The notes under the pieces are model-generated. The model did not search any database and was not told the origin of the DNA. It saw nothing but the letters and a program-made list of their open reading frames with translations. From Eopsaltria australis (taxonomy: Eukaryota > Chordata > Aves > Passeriformes > Petroicidae): 64,000 nucleotides of DNA. Shown piece after piece: positions 19,329-31,469 of this stretch. The translations under genes were made by a program, and so were the position numbers. The stretch spans positions 868,001-932,000 of the forward strand of contig JAVTVJ010000566.1 in NCBI GenBank assembly GCA_034509425.1. The letters are read 5' to 3'. The stretch's first letter is position 1, and every line of letters starts with the position of its first letter.

Positions 19329-21515
19329 CTGTGGAGAGAGGAGTGGCTGAGGCCCCCAGCTGCACCTGGCACACAGGGACCCTCCTGCACAGCAGGCCCT
19401 GACCTGGCAAGGCTCCCCAGCACGGCTGGAGCTGCTGGCACAGCCTGGCCCAGCGGCACAGCTGCCCCTCAAGGCCCCAGCCAGCAGGGCATGGCTCTGG
19501 GCAGGCTCCCTGGCCAGGAGCGGCCCCAGAGCGCGTCTGCCTTTCAAGGGCAATCTCGTCCCCGCTCTTTCTCCTCCCACCTTGCTTTGCCTCTGCCGCT
19601 GCTCCTGGGGCTGCTCTTGGCCAGGCAGCCTCAGTGGGAGCCAGCAGCGGCTGCAGCCCCAGCGGGCTGCCCAGGACAAGGCCCAGCCATTAAGAGGCCA
19701 ATTCAAGCACTGGGCAGCAGCAGAAGCCTCAGCAGAGTTATGTGGACAACCAGTGACTCCCTACAACTCCACAGCAGCCTCCCTGGGAATGTTTCCTGTC
19801 TAGCAACAGCCATCAAATGAAGCTGTTTGAGGGAAAGATGAATAAAACACTCACCATTTTCTCTTCCAGCAGTACCAGATTCCGGCATAGCACGTTATCA
19901 GGAAAAGTGCCACACCAGCCACAATGCCCATTAACTTGATCAAACAACGTGGTCCCCAGCAGAAAGCTCCTCTCATGCCTCTCCACATGTTGTCAGCACG
20001 TGTTGTGGTCTCGGGAGCAATCTGTGGCATTGCAGCTGGGGGAGCAATGGGGAGCGTGAGCCCGTGCTGTGCTGCACTGCTGAGCTGGCAGCACGGTGCC
20101 TACGGCCAGGACGTTCTCTGTTGCCCCAGAGCTGGGGCCTGCAGGCACCTTGCCGCCCCTCGGCACAGAAGTGCTCAGTACCCAAGTCCCCTGAGCCTGC
20201 TTGGGGTAATTAATCTCTGCTGTGCTGGTCTGCTCCAGGGAATACTTGTCTAAGACATGGATAAGGACAAGGAAAATGCCCAGTGTTTCGGAGCTGTAAA
20301 GGGCCCTCCCTCCTCCCCGCAGCTGCCTGTCCAGATCCACCCCAAGACTGGGAAATTGCAGGGCATCTTAGGGTGCCTGGCCCGTGGTGCAGTTTGGGCA
20401 CCCTGGCAGCTGATGCCAAATGCCTTCCTGCAGAGGCTGGGGAGAAACTGCAGCCAGGCCAGGCTGGCAAACAGCCCTGCAGGGCGTGGAAGCAGCAGTG
20501 GGGCAGCCAGGCTGCCATGGATCCCTTCCCGCTGTGCCGGGCACGGCGTGCCCAGATGTGCAGCAAAAGCCCCCGGCTGCTGAGTGCCAGGAGAAGGCTC
20601 AGGGACATGCACCCACCTCGACCTCTCTCCACATCACTCAGGATTTGGTCCAGATGTTTGGCTGCCTCCCAGGATTTCTTGTCTCCTATGCCACGAGAGC
20701 TGCGCTTGTGTGCGGCATCCGGCCCAGGAGCTGGAAATATCCTCTCTGCAGACACCTCTGTAGCTCAGCAGCAACAAGAGCTTCTGTCACCTGGTTCCTA
20801 CTGGCTTGTCAATGATTTTTCTCTGACGAGAAAATGAGAACTCACCTGCAGAAACTCCCAATTGTTCCAAACCATCTTCCATCCAAGCTGCCGGAGAAGC
20901 CTTGCCAGCTCTCTCATCTAGAAGGGGGCACAGACTAGAACATTTCCATGCTGTGCTGGGATCCCCTGGTGCCTAAGGGACCTGGGCACTACAGGGGAGG
21001 GAAATGCACCCACCACGGCGTCTCTCCAGTTCTAAGCGTTTCAGCCAGATCTTTTGGTGTCTCCAGGGATTTCTCATCTCCCGTGTCTTGGGTTTCATCT
21101 CTTAGAGGACCTTAGATCAAAGTCATTCCATTTCATGTGGATGGGTTGGTTAAGGCCGTGGGAGCCAGATGTCAATGGACATGGCCAAAGGTGCAGAGGG
21201 GCTTGGGCAGCTCTGGGCTGGCTCCTGGTCACTCTGCACCCTCTTTGCATTCCCTGGGCAACATCCCTGGAGGGGTGGCTGGAGCAGCCCAGGACGCCTG
21301 GGGGCTCTGTCCCTCCCACCAAGGAAACCCTCCCTAAAGTCCTGGGAAAACCATCCCCAATGCTTTCTGGGGAGAAGGGAGCTCTGTCCCGGGAAAGGGG
21401 AGCCAGGCCTGGGCTCACCTGCTCCCCTTGCTCCCAGCGGAGCAGCCTGGGCAGCCCTGGCAGGCAGGGCCACTGCCAGGAGGAGCAGGAGGAAGAGGCG
21501 CAGAGCAAGGGCCAT
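19130..21515 (-). CDS. Gene C: complete uncharacterised type I single-pass membrane protein, 249 aa predicted
   Basis: Six exons join without a frame break: 21,419-21,515 (97 nt), 21,014-21,100 (87), 20,846-20,917 (72), 20,617-20,730 (114), 19,855-20,035 (181) and 19,130-19,328 (199), total 750 nt. Predicted layout: signal peptide about 1-21 with an ARA cleavage site; basic and helix-prone ectodomain 22-157 built of three small modules ending in ERRR or ERGR; membrane span about 158-178; WKRKW stop-transfer at 180-184; Pro/Ser cytoplasmic tail 185-249. No immunoglobulin, lectin or other known fold is visible, and the ectodomain has few cysteines. The exon 5 seen in B is absent. The promoter has one TGACCTCA motif. 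The consistent phase, splice sites, stop and AATAAA make a real gene likely; function unknown. Confidence 0.65.
19855..20035 (-). CDS. Gene C transmembrane exon
   Basis: 181 nt, phase 1 to 2, almost identical to gene A. Its acceptor context is GCTCCCCCAG. The span reads LFLITCYAG where gene A has LFLIMCYAG. Confidence 0.65.
20617..20730 (-). CDS. Gene C exon 3 (114 nt, phase 1-1)
   Basis: Acceptor ATATTTCCAG and donor GTCGAG|GTGGGT. Codes PGPDAAHKRSSRGIGDKK then SWEAAKHLDQILSDVERGR. It is five codons longer than B exon 3 and shares only the KHxxQxLxDxERGR end. Confidence 0.6.
20846..20917 (-). CDS. Gene C exon 2 (72 nt, phase 1-1)
   Basis: Acceptor CCCCCTTCTAG and donor CTGCAG|GTGAGT. Codes ERAGKASPAAWMEDGLEQLG. 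Same length as B exon 2, but about half of the codons differ. Confidence 0.6.
21014..21100 (-). CDS. Gene C exon 3-like module (87 nt, phase 1-1)
   Basis: It lies between the signal exon and exon 2, where B has no exon. Acceptor GGTCCTCTAAG and donor GCCGTG|GTGGGT. Codes MKPKTREMRNPWRHQKIWLK then RLELERRR. The LERRR end and donor context mark it as a diverged copy of exon 3. An upstream AG (GATCTAAG) is an alternative acceptor but changes the frame. Confidence 0.5.
21419..21515 (-). CDS. Gene C signal-peptide exon
   Basis: ATG at 21,515. 97 nt, with the same peptide as gene B and donor GCAG|GTGAGC. Confidence 0.75.
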
Positions 21516-21693
21516 GGTGCCTTGCCCTGAGCCACTCGTGCAGCTCTTGCTGCCACCACTGTCCTGACACTGCTGTCCCAAGGTCAGCACCACTCGTGGT
21601 CAAGGACTGAGGGGCCAGACATCGTGATGCTGCAGAACCACGGTGCTCTGTGACCTTTGAACCATGCTGTGATCTTACGACCTGGGTGGGGAG

Positions 21694-21701
21694 TGACCTC
21701 A
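21694..21701 (-). promoter_or_regulatory. Single TGACCTCA motif upstream of gene C
   Basis: One exact copy about 180 bp upstream of the ATG. The rest of the promoter differs from B. Confidence 0.25.
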
Positions 21702-21719
21702 GGGCTGGAATTTTCTTCT

Positions 21720-24250
21720 CAGGGAGGGAGCTCTTCCTGCAAGGGCTGGGACAGTCTGCTCCAAATTGGTCTCACAGGTTTGCCCAGTGTTCTGGGCACT
21801 GGCACAGGGGCAATGAGAGCTCACATGCCCTCAGAGCACAGCAAGGACATCAGTGAGCAGTGGTGTCCCTCAGGGTGACAGCAAAACCATCCCTGGACAC
21901 TGGGAACTCAGTGTCCTGATGGTGCTGCTGGGCAAGACGAGAGCTGGAGTTGCCTCCAAACAGAGCCCTTCTCATTCCCCAAGACTTTGAGCACTGGCTC
22001 AGTGCAAAAGCAGCCCAGAAACCACATAATCCCTTCCCTGGGAAGAAACATCTCCCCATCCAAACCTCACCTGCCTTGATCCAGCTCCAAGGGGAACAGT
22101 CAGGAGTTGCCCAGCTGGACCTTTGCTTCAAGGTCCTTCACCTCTGATTTATGGGAATTCCTTGAAATTCCCAGCTTGGACCCTCAGGGTTTGCCCTGGG
22201 AATTCTCTGATCCTGCATTGCTGAGTTTCTGTCAGTATCGGTCAAAATTCTGCTTTCCCCAAACCTTGTTAATGCTTCCAAGTCTAGTCATTGGAGCCCT
22301 GAACATCCTCAGATAATCTGAATTGTCTTGTCACTTCTGACTGGAGTATTTCTTTTTCAGACAGGAATAAATATGTGTCTCTTACAACTTCACATCACAA
22401 GTTGATTATTACAGCCCAGTTCTGAGCAAAAAGCCTGATCTGCAATCCTGAGGTGGCCTTCCTTCCATTACTACTAATAAACCATTAATTTTGATTATTT
22501 CCAGCCCCAAATTCCCCCTGCTTTTCTCCTGACAAGCCTGCACATTGATTCTGACTTGCAGACTGACAGCTCCATGGCATTTTGGAATGTTCCAACTGCA
22601 CTGAGGATTTATTTATTTCAGTGCCCCCATTCCCAGAGCAGCCACTGACTCACAAGGAAAAGCTCAGAGCAATATTTGGCATTTGTTTCCTTTGCCTGGT
22701 TCATTAACCTTCTTTATGTAGATGTAAATCCTGAGTCTGACGTGGCTATTTTTGGGGAGCATGTCAGAACCAGATTTGTCTGTCTGAGCAATGTTTGCTT
22801 CGGAAAAATGTTTGGGAATTGCTTCAGCAATTTTGGCTTTTCTAGCAAGTTTTGCATTGGATGTTGAGCTGTGTTTGTGTTGTGCTTTTGGATCTTTAGC
22901 ATCATTAAACCTGCAGGACAAAGAGTGTCTAAAGCACCAGCTGGAGGACAGTGTCCTGTAGCTGTTAAACCAGAAATATTTTCTTATCTTGTGCATCCCA
23001 GCAGATTGATGGAGGCTGAGCTTAAATGTTGCTGTCACTTGTACCTGGATATGCTGACACTGCTGGCTTAGTGTCTGGGCTCAGTCTTAGTCTAGCCTAA
23101 ATCATTCTGTGACAGTTCTGTCATCCCTCAATTCCTTTTCTACGTTTTTCTCCCTGTTTTGCCAAGAACTGTGTGGGAAAGGAAGGAGGGAGAGAGAGGT
23201 AAATCCATTTTCCTGTTCTGATGTTCCTTTCCAGGCTTTGTCTCACTTGTTGTTTGACCCCAGCTCTGTCTCCCCACTCCCGTGGCTCCGTCTTTGGCAA
23301 AGCTGATGCTCAAAACACCACATTTCCTCTGGCCTGGGGCTCCCCACAGCAGGAGTTGCCTCAGGAATTGTCCCCTCAGTGCTGGCTCAGCCCCTGCTGT
23401 GGCACACGCAGCCTCCAGCTGCTGCCAACGGGTCTCTGCATTGCTCTCACCTCACTTTCCATCCTCACCTCAAAACTGACCCCTTGCTCCCGGTCTGGGG
23501 CTCTTTCTGGTTTCTCTGGCTGCCTGGTGAGGATGCTTTTTGGATGATTTAGAGAGCAGGCTATAGAGGAAGCACAGCCCCTAATCCTAGGAAGGAGGGG
23601 ATCTGATTTAGCACCTCCTCAGTGGGGAGCTCAGCCACAAAGACCAGAAAAGTTGGCAATCTGTGAAACCTGAACATGGGATCCCCTCTGCCAGGCTTTA
23701 AACTGAGCCAGACCCTCCCTCTCTGTCCTGCTTGTGCTGCTCTTTGTAGCACCAGATTCCACGGAGGAGCTGGACTCACGTGGGAGTGTGTTCTCCACAG
23801 CAATGCAAAATTTGTTTTAAATAAAAATATTTGCTGGGCAGAGCTTGGTTCTGCCATCCTGCTTGAGCTGTGCTCTACTATTGGAATTGGTTGACAGATT
23901 TGAGCTGTCTATATAAGAAAACAGAAACAGTGAAATTATCTGGTGTTTAAGCAGAAGCAGCAGGCAGTAGAACAGGCTATAATTCATATTGGAATGGCAA
24001 AACTTGTCCAAATTGTTCCAGTACCTCCTTTCTGGCCTGTGACATCTGCCCCAAATTGGAGCTTTTCTGGCTTTTAGTGTGTCCTGTGTGAAGAAGTGGA
24101 TTTTTAAACCCCTTTTGGTTTTTCTACCATTAAAGAATTAATTGAAGTTGGTTCCTTTTTGCAGGGCTTGGGACAAGGACATGCACAAGGATCTGATTTT
24201 GAGGTTCTGATGCCTTTTCTGTCTGCACAGCTGGATTAAAAAAGCTCTGC
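21720..24250. other. No gene seen
   Basis: Composition drops to AT-rich at this edge of the gene cluster. Frames of up to about 125 codons occur (for example 22,664-23,038 minus) but lack known motifs or splice support. Confidence 0.5.
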
Positions 24251-25700
24251 CAGAAGATACTTTTTCTGGTGCCATTAATGCTTCTCCACACTCCCAAGCA
24301 TGATTCTCTACCTGTTTTAGGAGCACCCACCCTCATTTTATAACTCTGGCTGATTTGTGGCTCAAGTTCTCTGTGTAGCAGCTCAACCCCATCACATGTT
24401 GCTTGTCCTCAGGAGAGTCACTTCTCTGCAGAGATATTTTATATTTGAATTTTGTAATGGCACCTTTCTTGGTCCCTCAGCTAAGTTAATTTTTGCCTTG
24501 TTGTCACTCTTAAAATGGAAAGTTGAGGACAGGGTTAGATTTTATTGATTTTTAACTTGATTTGAACACCCAGCTCCCACACTCTCCACTGAAGCTCTCA
24601 AGCACGGAAGGAAATGGGACAGCAAAATAGTCAAGAGTTGACATTTTCCTTCTTTCTACACCCCAAACAACCCCAAAACAACAGGTCTAACTCTGCCTCT
24701 CCCAGCAGAGTGTGTGGTGACTGCATTAATGGGATTTGGTGAAGTGATGTTTTAAAGGTAATTTTTGAAACCAATAAGCTGGGATTTCCAGATCCTGCTC
24801 TTCAGAAATTCCCACAAATTCTATTATCAAGCAGAAAGCTCTCCTTTTCTCAACACCAGCAGATAATTTATATAAATACATTATCAGTTTCCATGTCTTC
24901 TTTAATCTGGAGAGTTCAGCTGATGCATTTCCTGCTCACTGCCCTGAGCAGAAATGTTGGCACAGCTGCTGCTCGGAGATTCCTCTGCTTTCTGCTGCTA
25001 CAAGCAAGAGAATTTTCAGTGCCACTGGATGTCACTCTAACAAAGCTCAAAGTGCAATCCAAATATTTGCATTTCCATTGCAAATCAGGGCCTCTTGAAC
25101 TCTGGGCTCCTCAGCAAAAGGAGGGTGAAATAATTCAGAGGTTCCCATGTAGAACCCGTGGGTAACTCAAACATTATATCAGGCAAAAGACTCCCAGGTT
25201 TCATTTTGGGTTTTTGTATCATCCTGGATGTTTCAGGATTTTTTTTTCTGAGAGCCTCACTTTGCTGCAGGGGTTGTTTTGGTTGTAGAAAGAAGGAAAA
25301 TGTCAACTCTTGACTATTTTGCTGTCCCATTTCCTTCCATGCTTGAGAGCTTCAGTGGAGAGTGTGGGAGCTGGGTGTTCAAATCAAGTTAAAAATCAAT
25401 AAAATCTAACCCTGTCCTCAACTTTCCATTTTCACAGAATGACAACAAGGCAAAAGTTAACTTAGCTGAGGGATCAAGAATGGTGCCATTACAAAATTCA
25501 AATACAAAATATCTCTGCAGAGAAGTGACTCTCCTGAGGACAAGCAACATGTGATGGGGTTGAGCTGCTGCACAGAGAACTTGAGCCACAAATCAGCCAG
25601 AGTTATAAACTGAGGGTGGGTGCTCCTAAAACAGATCCTTTCAGATGTTTGTGGTTGTGGAGAAGCCTTAAGGGCACCAGAGGAGCTTCTCCTTTCATGG
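24250..25700. repeat. Long inverted repeat, arms about 400 bp, spacer about 0.6 kb
   Basis: The left arm (about 24,250-24,680) is the reverse complement of the right arm (about 25,265-25,700). The central 350 bp match almost base for base, including CTTGTCCTCAGGAGAGTCAC and its complement GTGACTCTCCTGAGGACAAG. The outer about 60 bp are more diverged. The spacer is AT-rich. Confidence 0.8.
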
Positions 25701-27030
25701 AATACTGCAGGAATAATTTGGATAATAGAGTTTGAATTATCCAGGTGTGACATCTTGACCTCTGCTGAGCACAGCTGTGATTCTCCCACCCTTCCCACCG
25801 TGATTTACATTTCTTAACCCCTGGCCACATTCACTGTCACAGCCTGGGCTGATTCTTCCTACCTCTTCCACACCCCTTTAGTCCCAGGGTGAGAAAAGGT
25901 GCTGAAATGCTAATATCTAAATAGACTCACTAATTTCTCCTAAAATATATCTAATACCAGATACAGATAGCTGGAAAATCCAGTAAGTGCTGTTCAAAAT
26001 GTAAGTTCTGTGGCAAGCTGGATAATTTCCCCATATATTACAACAGAACAGAATGTCAGGGCACTGTACAGAGTTTTAATTAATTAATTGACTGAGTCAC
26101 TCGAGTTTCTCTTAACTCGAGCCCTGCTGTGGAAGGGTTTGGCATGCAGGAAGCTGTTTCCTGGTGGATGTTCCTCTGGAATTTTGATGCCAGTAGGAGT
26201 TTTCATCCTGGAAATTGCAATCTGGGGGTGTTTTGGGAGAGGAGATCCGAGATGAGGTGAGATCAGTGATGTCAGACAGGGTGATCCTTCTGTGTCATTA
26301 ATGACCTGCAGTTGGCTCAGTGACTCCAAGTGCAAATCTCTGAATTCCATTACCCAGCTCATCTCTGGGAATCAATGAATTCCTCCCTGGTGGCACATAA
26401 ATAGCTCAGCCCTTTAAACAAGTGTCAGGAAAGGGCTTTCACTTCCCCCGTGTGCCTCTTTATCGGTCATTTCAATGGGCAGAAAAATGCAGCCCTCGGA
26501 TCTTTCCTAAGGCTCATTAATACAAAATGCAAGATGCACAGAGATCTGCTTCCCAGGGTAAAAAAAAAAAAAAAAAAACCCAAATCATCTCTCTTTCTGC
26601 TCATGTGTGAGGGCTGTTGTTCTGGAAATATCCCCACTGAGATTTTATTTCTGATTTTTGGGGTTGTGCCAGCTCATGGCCATGAGGTGTCCCTTAAAGA
26701 GGCTTCGAGGGTTGGTGTGACCACAGCAAAATCCCATTTTCACCCTTTTAGAAGGGCTGGATGTGCTCAGCTCAGCTCCAAATCCAGATTTGGGGGTGAA
26801 TGAGGTGAGAAAAGGCTGCCGAGAGCCAGGTCTGCAGTGCTGTGAGAGGAAATGTGCTCTGGGACTGAGGGTTTGATGTGGCACCACCTTCTGCCCCGAT
26901 TTTGAACCTGGAGGGATGAAAGGCTGCTGCTTTTTTGGGGTTCTCTGATACTCTTACAATTGTTTAACTGCTGGGGAGGTCAGGGTGGGAAATAAAAGTC
27001 CTTGTGAGGCAGCAGCGACACAGTGAATGC
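25700..27030. other. No gene seen
   Basis: AT-rich, with a 19-base A run at 26,560-26,578. Confidence 0.5.
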
Positions 27031-27033
27031 TAC

Positions 27034-27205
27034 TTTTTCCTTTTTTGTTCCTTTTTGTTTCTTTTGTCCCCCCCTTCCCCCCCATTTTCCCCCCTTTTTC
27101 CTTTTTTTCCTCCCCCCCCCCCCTTTTTTTCCTTTTCTTTCCTTTTTTCCCCCTTTCCCCTCCTTTTATCCCTTTTTCCCCCTTTTTCCCCCTTTTTAAA
27201 TTATT
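27034..27205. repeat. Pure pyrimidine tract
   Basis: About 170 bp of almost uninterrupted C and T on the plus strand, in blocks of C and T runs. Could adopt triplex DNA. The Pro/Phe/Ser frames across it are artefacts. Confidence 0.85.
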
Positions 27206-28317
27206 TTTTTCCTGTTTTGCACTGGATTATTGTTTGTCTCAACACTGCAGAGCTGTCTTGTTTCATTCCCTAAGCAATGTTGGCCTCATTTAGCCATAAA
27301 CACATTAATACCTGGCCTTGCTTTGGCAACTCCCTGTCTGGTTCTGTCTTTAACTGCACCTCCCCAAGGTTTGGGTAAATCAGCAATAAAAATAAAATAA
27401 AACGGATTTGTACCAGGTGGTTGTGGTGCATTTCAAGCTATTTTGGTTGCTTTCCTGATTAGGAGCTTGATTACCCTGCTGATTGTTGGTGCATTTTGCA
27501 TTTTGTGGCTTTACAAACCACAGCCGGCTCTGGTGGCCCTAAACATCATTTACCTGCCTGGAACAGCAAGAAAAGCCCTTTCTGGAAGTCCTTTTAGGAA
27601 AGGGATCAACTCCTTGAATTATTTTGGCATTTTTACCATGCAAAAACCTTACAGGGCTGTTTTCTATGGTTTTTGTGGTTGATTGTTGGTGCAGCAGGAA
27701 CAGGAGAAGTTTTGTCTATAGCTTGGCCTGTGAATGTCACAGAAAACCTTAAATCCCACCCCCAGCTCCACCTAAATAGGTTTGAAGTTCATATAAACAC
27801 CCCCTGAGCTGAGATTCCAAATTAAACCAGGATTGAAGAGAGGTTTCCATCCAGGTGAGGATGGATTTGGTGGCTCTGCAGGCACCACCTGTCCTGCTGC
27901 ACCTGGGGAGGTTCATAACCCTCAGAAATCCACGTGAACACATCCAAAAAGGAAATTTGCAGGGTGAGTGGGCTGGAAAAGGCTTTCTGTGAAAAGTTTC
28001 TGTCGACTTCTGGAAAATCTGCTTAAGAGATTTCATGGGAATATTCCTGCTTAATTCAGCAGAGCTCTTAAAGTGGGGAGATGCTGCTTGTGGGCTGGGT
28101 TTAATTTTGGATCTGCAGTGGATTGTGGAAGGTTTGTAAGAGCTCTCCTGGATGCAGGTGGAGCTGCAAGTTTTGCCCTCAACCTGATGTGAGAAGTGTA
28201 TTGAATCCTTGTGCCTATTAAGCTGAAGCAGATTGAGATTTTTTGCCATTAAATTTGCATTATAATGTCAGAAGTCCAGGCAGATCCACAGCCCCAGAGC
28301 CTGTCTTGCACAGGGAA
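27206..28317. other. No gene seen
   Basis: A 166-codon minus-strand frame (27,749-28,249) has no recognisable domain. Confidence 0.4.
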
Positions 28318-28490
28318 TCATTTTTTGGGTGGGAAGGGGCTCTAAAGACCATTTCTGCCATGGGCAGGGACATCCTCCACCAGACCAGGCTGCCCAGAGC
28401 TCATCCAGCCTGCTCTGGGATGTTCCCAGGGATCAAATCATCCACAACCTCTGGACAATCTGGTTTTACACCACCCTCATGGAAAAAAAA
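28318..28490 (-). mobile_element. CR1 LINE 3' fragment
   Basis: GGTGGGAAGGGGCTCTAAAG, CATGGGCAGGGACATCCTCC and ACCAGGCTGCCCAGAGC mark the reverse complement of a CR1 3' region. Confidence 0.75.
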
Positions 28491-28499
28491 AAAACTGAG

Positions 28500-31440
28500 T
28501 TAGTTCAAACCCTCCCCAGGACACCCCTGTTGTGTTTGGGTGTCCCATTTCCTGTTCAAAGCAGAAAATTATCAGCATGAGGAGCAGAAATCTCCTATTT
28601 TTAGGTCCTTGACATGAACACCTATGGAAAAATGCATCATCCTTTTAAAATCCTTCTGGATGTCATTCAAAGCCCAGACACAGGTGCAAAGTTTGGGTTG
28701 TTTTTTTTTGTTTTGTTCTTTGCTCACATCTAATTGTGCTGTCACTGCTCAATAAATGTGAAGTTTTTCAGTCTAAACTCAAAGCCAGGCAAGATCAGGC
28801 CTTGAGTGCCTGATTTTTTATTTTATTTCTGCATTCTAAGTGTCCAGTTATCTGTGGGCTTAGATAAAGATTTCCTGCAGCTCTTATCAGTGAGAGGCTG
28901 GCAATAACAGGCAGCACGCTGAGCTCTGGCAGAGCACAAATATTGGTTTTGGGAAAGCTCTTGGTGTTGTTGGAATTCTATTGAACAAATTACAGCAGCT
29001 CCTCCTGGGAGGAGGGAGAAGATTTGAGCCACCTCTTGTCCTTTCCTAAAACTTTTTAAGTGAAAGCCTCCAAAAACTTGACTGACTGGGCATTGTGGTA
29101 AAATTGAGATGCTCAGTTAATTTCTGCTTGCTGGCTGAAGCCCAAACCACCCTGTAATTTGAATTATTTTTCCTGCTGGCAGTTGTTCCTTTAGGCTCTT
29201 CTCACTGCCTGAGTGCTGACCTGGTTAAATGGCTGCGTGTCTGAAAATTCAAATAAATTCAAATAAATTCAAATTAATAATAAATAGTAATAAATAGTAA
29301 ATTAATAGCAAATAGATAGCAAAAGATTCCTAGCCAGTCTCCTTTCAGGTGACATGTTAATTTTGTTCAGATAAAAAGGTGTTTGAGCAGTGAAAAGTCA
29401 ATTTTTTAATGACCCAAAATACGTTGATTTTTCACTTGTCCGAGCCAGTGCATTGACCAGAATGCCATCAGTTCTTTAATATCATTTTATTTGTGCTGGT
29501 GCTTAAACTCCAGCTGTTCCCTGCAGTTTTCACTGGCAACACTTGAGGGGTTTCTTCCTTACTCATAGTAAATATTCTTCCCATAAAAAACCTGTGGCCT
29601 CTGCCTGCCATAAACCAGGTATTTCACAGAGTAAGTTGAATAGTATCTTCAAAGATTGATGCAGAGTGAGCTAATTTTTAAATTAAATCTATCACTATCT
29701 ATCACAGAGATCCACATAATAAGTTTAGGAATAACTTTTGAGATTTTTGGGACTTTCTCAAGTAGGACAAAGCCCTCTGCAGCCAAGCCTGAGCTGTGGA
29801 AGCAAGAAGAAAAGCTGACCAAGAGCTGAATCCACTGGAATATTTCCCCCAAGCTGTGTCTCTGACCTAGAAACAGCTCAGTTGTTGCATTAAGTACCCA
29901 GTGGTCGTGAGGAAAATGATACCCTGAACATCCCCTAACTATGGATGAGAGAAGAGCAGTTTTATTTCTGGAAATGTATAATCTTCTTACATTAACCTCG
30001 TGCCTTTGTGGAGGGGATTATTTAACAGAGTGGCTGTGACAGGTTTTTTTATTTTTTTTGCAAGGAGAGAGTGTTGAGGGTGCTGCCTGCTCCCAAATTG
30101 CCTCCCCAGTTGCTGAGCTCCCAAGGCACTGGGAGCACTGGGATTGTGTGGCTGTGTCCTTGGGCAGCCTTTTGGAGGTTTTCCTAGTGAGGAAACCAAA
30201 GCCCACTGCTCTGGAAATCAGATATTTTATATATTTATAAATAAATCTGTATTTATGGGGTTCAGGGGATGTAGAGTTTGTTCTCTGCAGGCATTTTTTA
30301 GGTAATTATGAAGGCTGGGAAGGTGAACTCAGTGCTCACTCCTCCCTCAGCTCCTGAACTCTGCCCTTGAGTCAGACAAAACAGAGAGTTCTGATTTTGA
30401 TGGGTGATCAAACCATTCAAATTTACACAGAAAAATGTTCACTGGGCCATGGTTAAACAATGGTCACCTCAGCAAACTGAGTAAATCCACAGATCAGCAT
30501 CTTTCATGTCATTGATGCTTCTGGATGGTTTAGGTTAATTATAAAATGTAATTGTTTTGGCCTTATTAAAACCCCAAATTATCCATGATAGTGTGGCATC
30601 TCCCTGCACCAGTGACTGAGCTGGAATCTCTTAATCTTTGCAGGACACCTCAGTGGTTATCAAATATCCACTGGAGGCACAGGTTCAGGTCAGTGTTGGT
30701 AATATCAAATATCCACTGGAGGCACAGGTTCAGGTCAGGCTCTCCAGAGGGCACCAGGTCAGCTCTTCCTGACAATCCCCATTTCCAGGAGTTAATGGAA
30801 ATCAGGGTTTTAGCAGGAAGCTTTTCAGCTGAGGGAGATTCCTGGGTTTCTGGCACAGGAATGCAAGACTCTCTTTGGAAGCTCTTCCCAAAATCCAGTA
30901 TCACTTAGATTCCAAACAGAACAGCAGCTCAGCAGCTCAGGTGATAGAAGCTTCTCCCCTTGCACTGACTCTGCAGCTAAAGAGAATTAAAGGCTGGGGT
31001 TTAGTGAAAAAGGAGTGACTTTTATCCAATCCTTTTATCACAGATTGAAATCACTCTGCAACACCACTCAGGTGAAAAAGGAGGAATGTGAGGAATTTAA
31101 CTCTGTGCTGGGGAAAAAGAAACTCTGAGAGGTTTTCAGGGATGTGAATCCGGCCCTTAATTGGGTTCACCAAATAATCCATCAGTGAATGTGGCAGCCT
31201 GAGAGCCACGTGGGCATTCTTGTATCACCTGCAACTTGGGTTTCCAAATAAATCTCACCTGAGAGTGAGGAAATGTAAAATACATCTTTCAATTAATCCA
31301 CAAAAAAGCACTGGGAAGGATGGGCACAACCAGCTTGAGCAAAATGATGGCTCCAGGAAAAATACAGAACATTCCTTAGTGCATTTTTAATAATATTTAC
31401 AAGAGCCTGAAGTGACAGGACAAGGGGGAATGGCTTCAAA
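28500..31440. other. No gene seen; one 45-bp local duplication
   Basis: AT-rich sequence. A 36-bp identical segment containing ATCAAATATCCACTGGAGGC starts at 30,659 and again at 30,704. Confidence 0.55.
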
Positions 31441-31469
31441 CTTACATTTAGATTAAATATTGAATTAAT

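Larger units (their letters stand above)
15733..20220. repeat. Second copy of the 4.2-kb segmental duplication
   Basis: Counterpart of 1-4,240. It includes the whole 5' half of gene B, the intergenic spacer and the 3' half of gene C. Confidence 0.85.

Noticed and set aside
27749..28249. 166-codon minus-strand frame
   Set aside because: No domain, no splice context, ordinary composition; consistent with chance.
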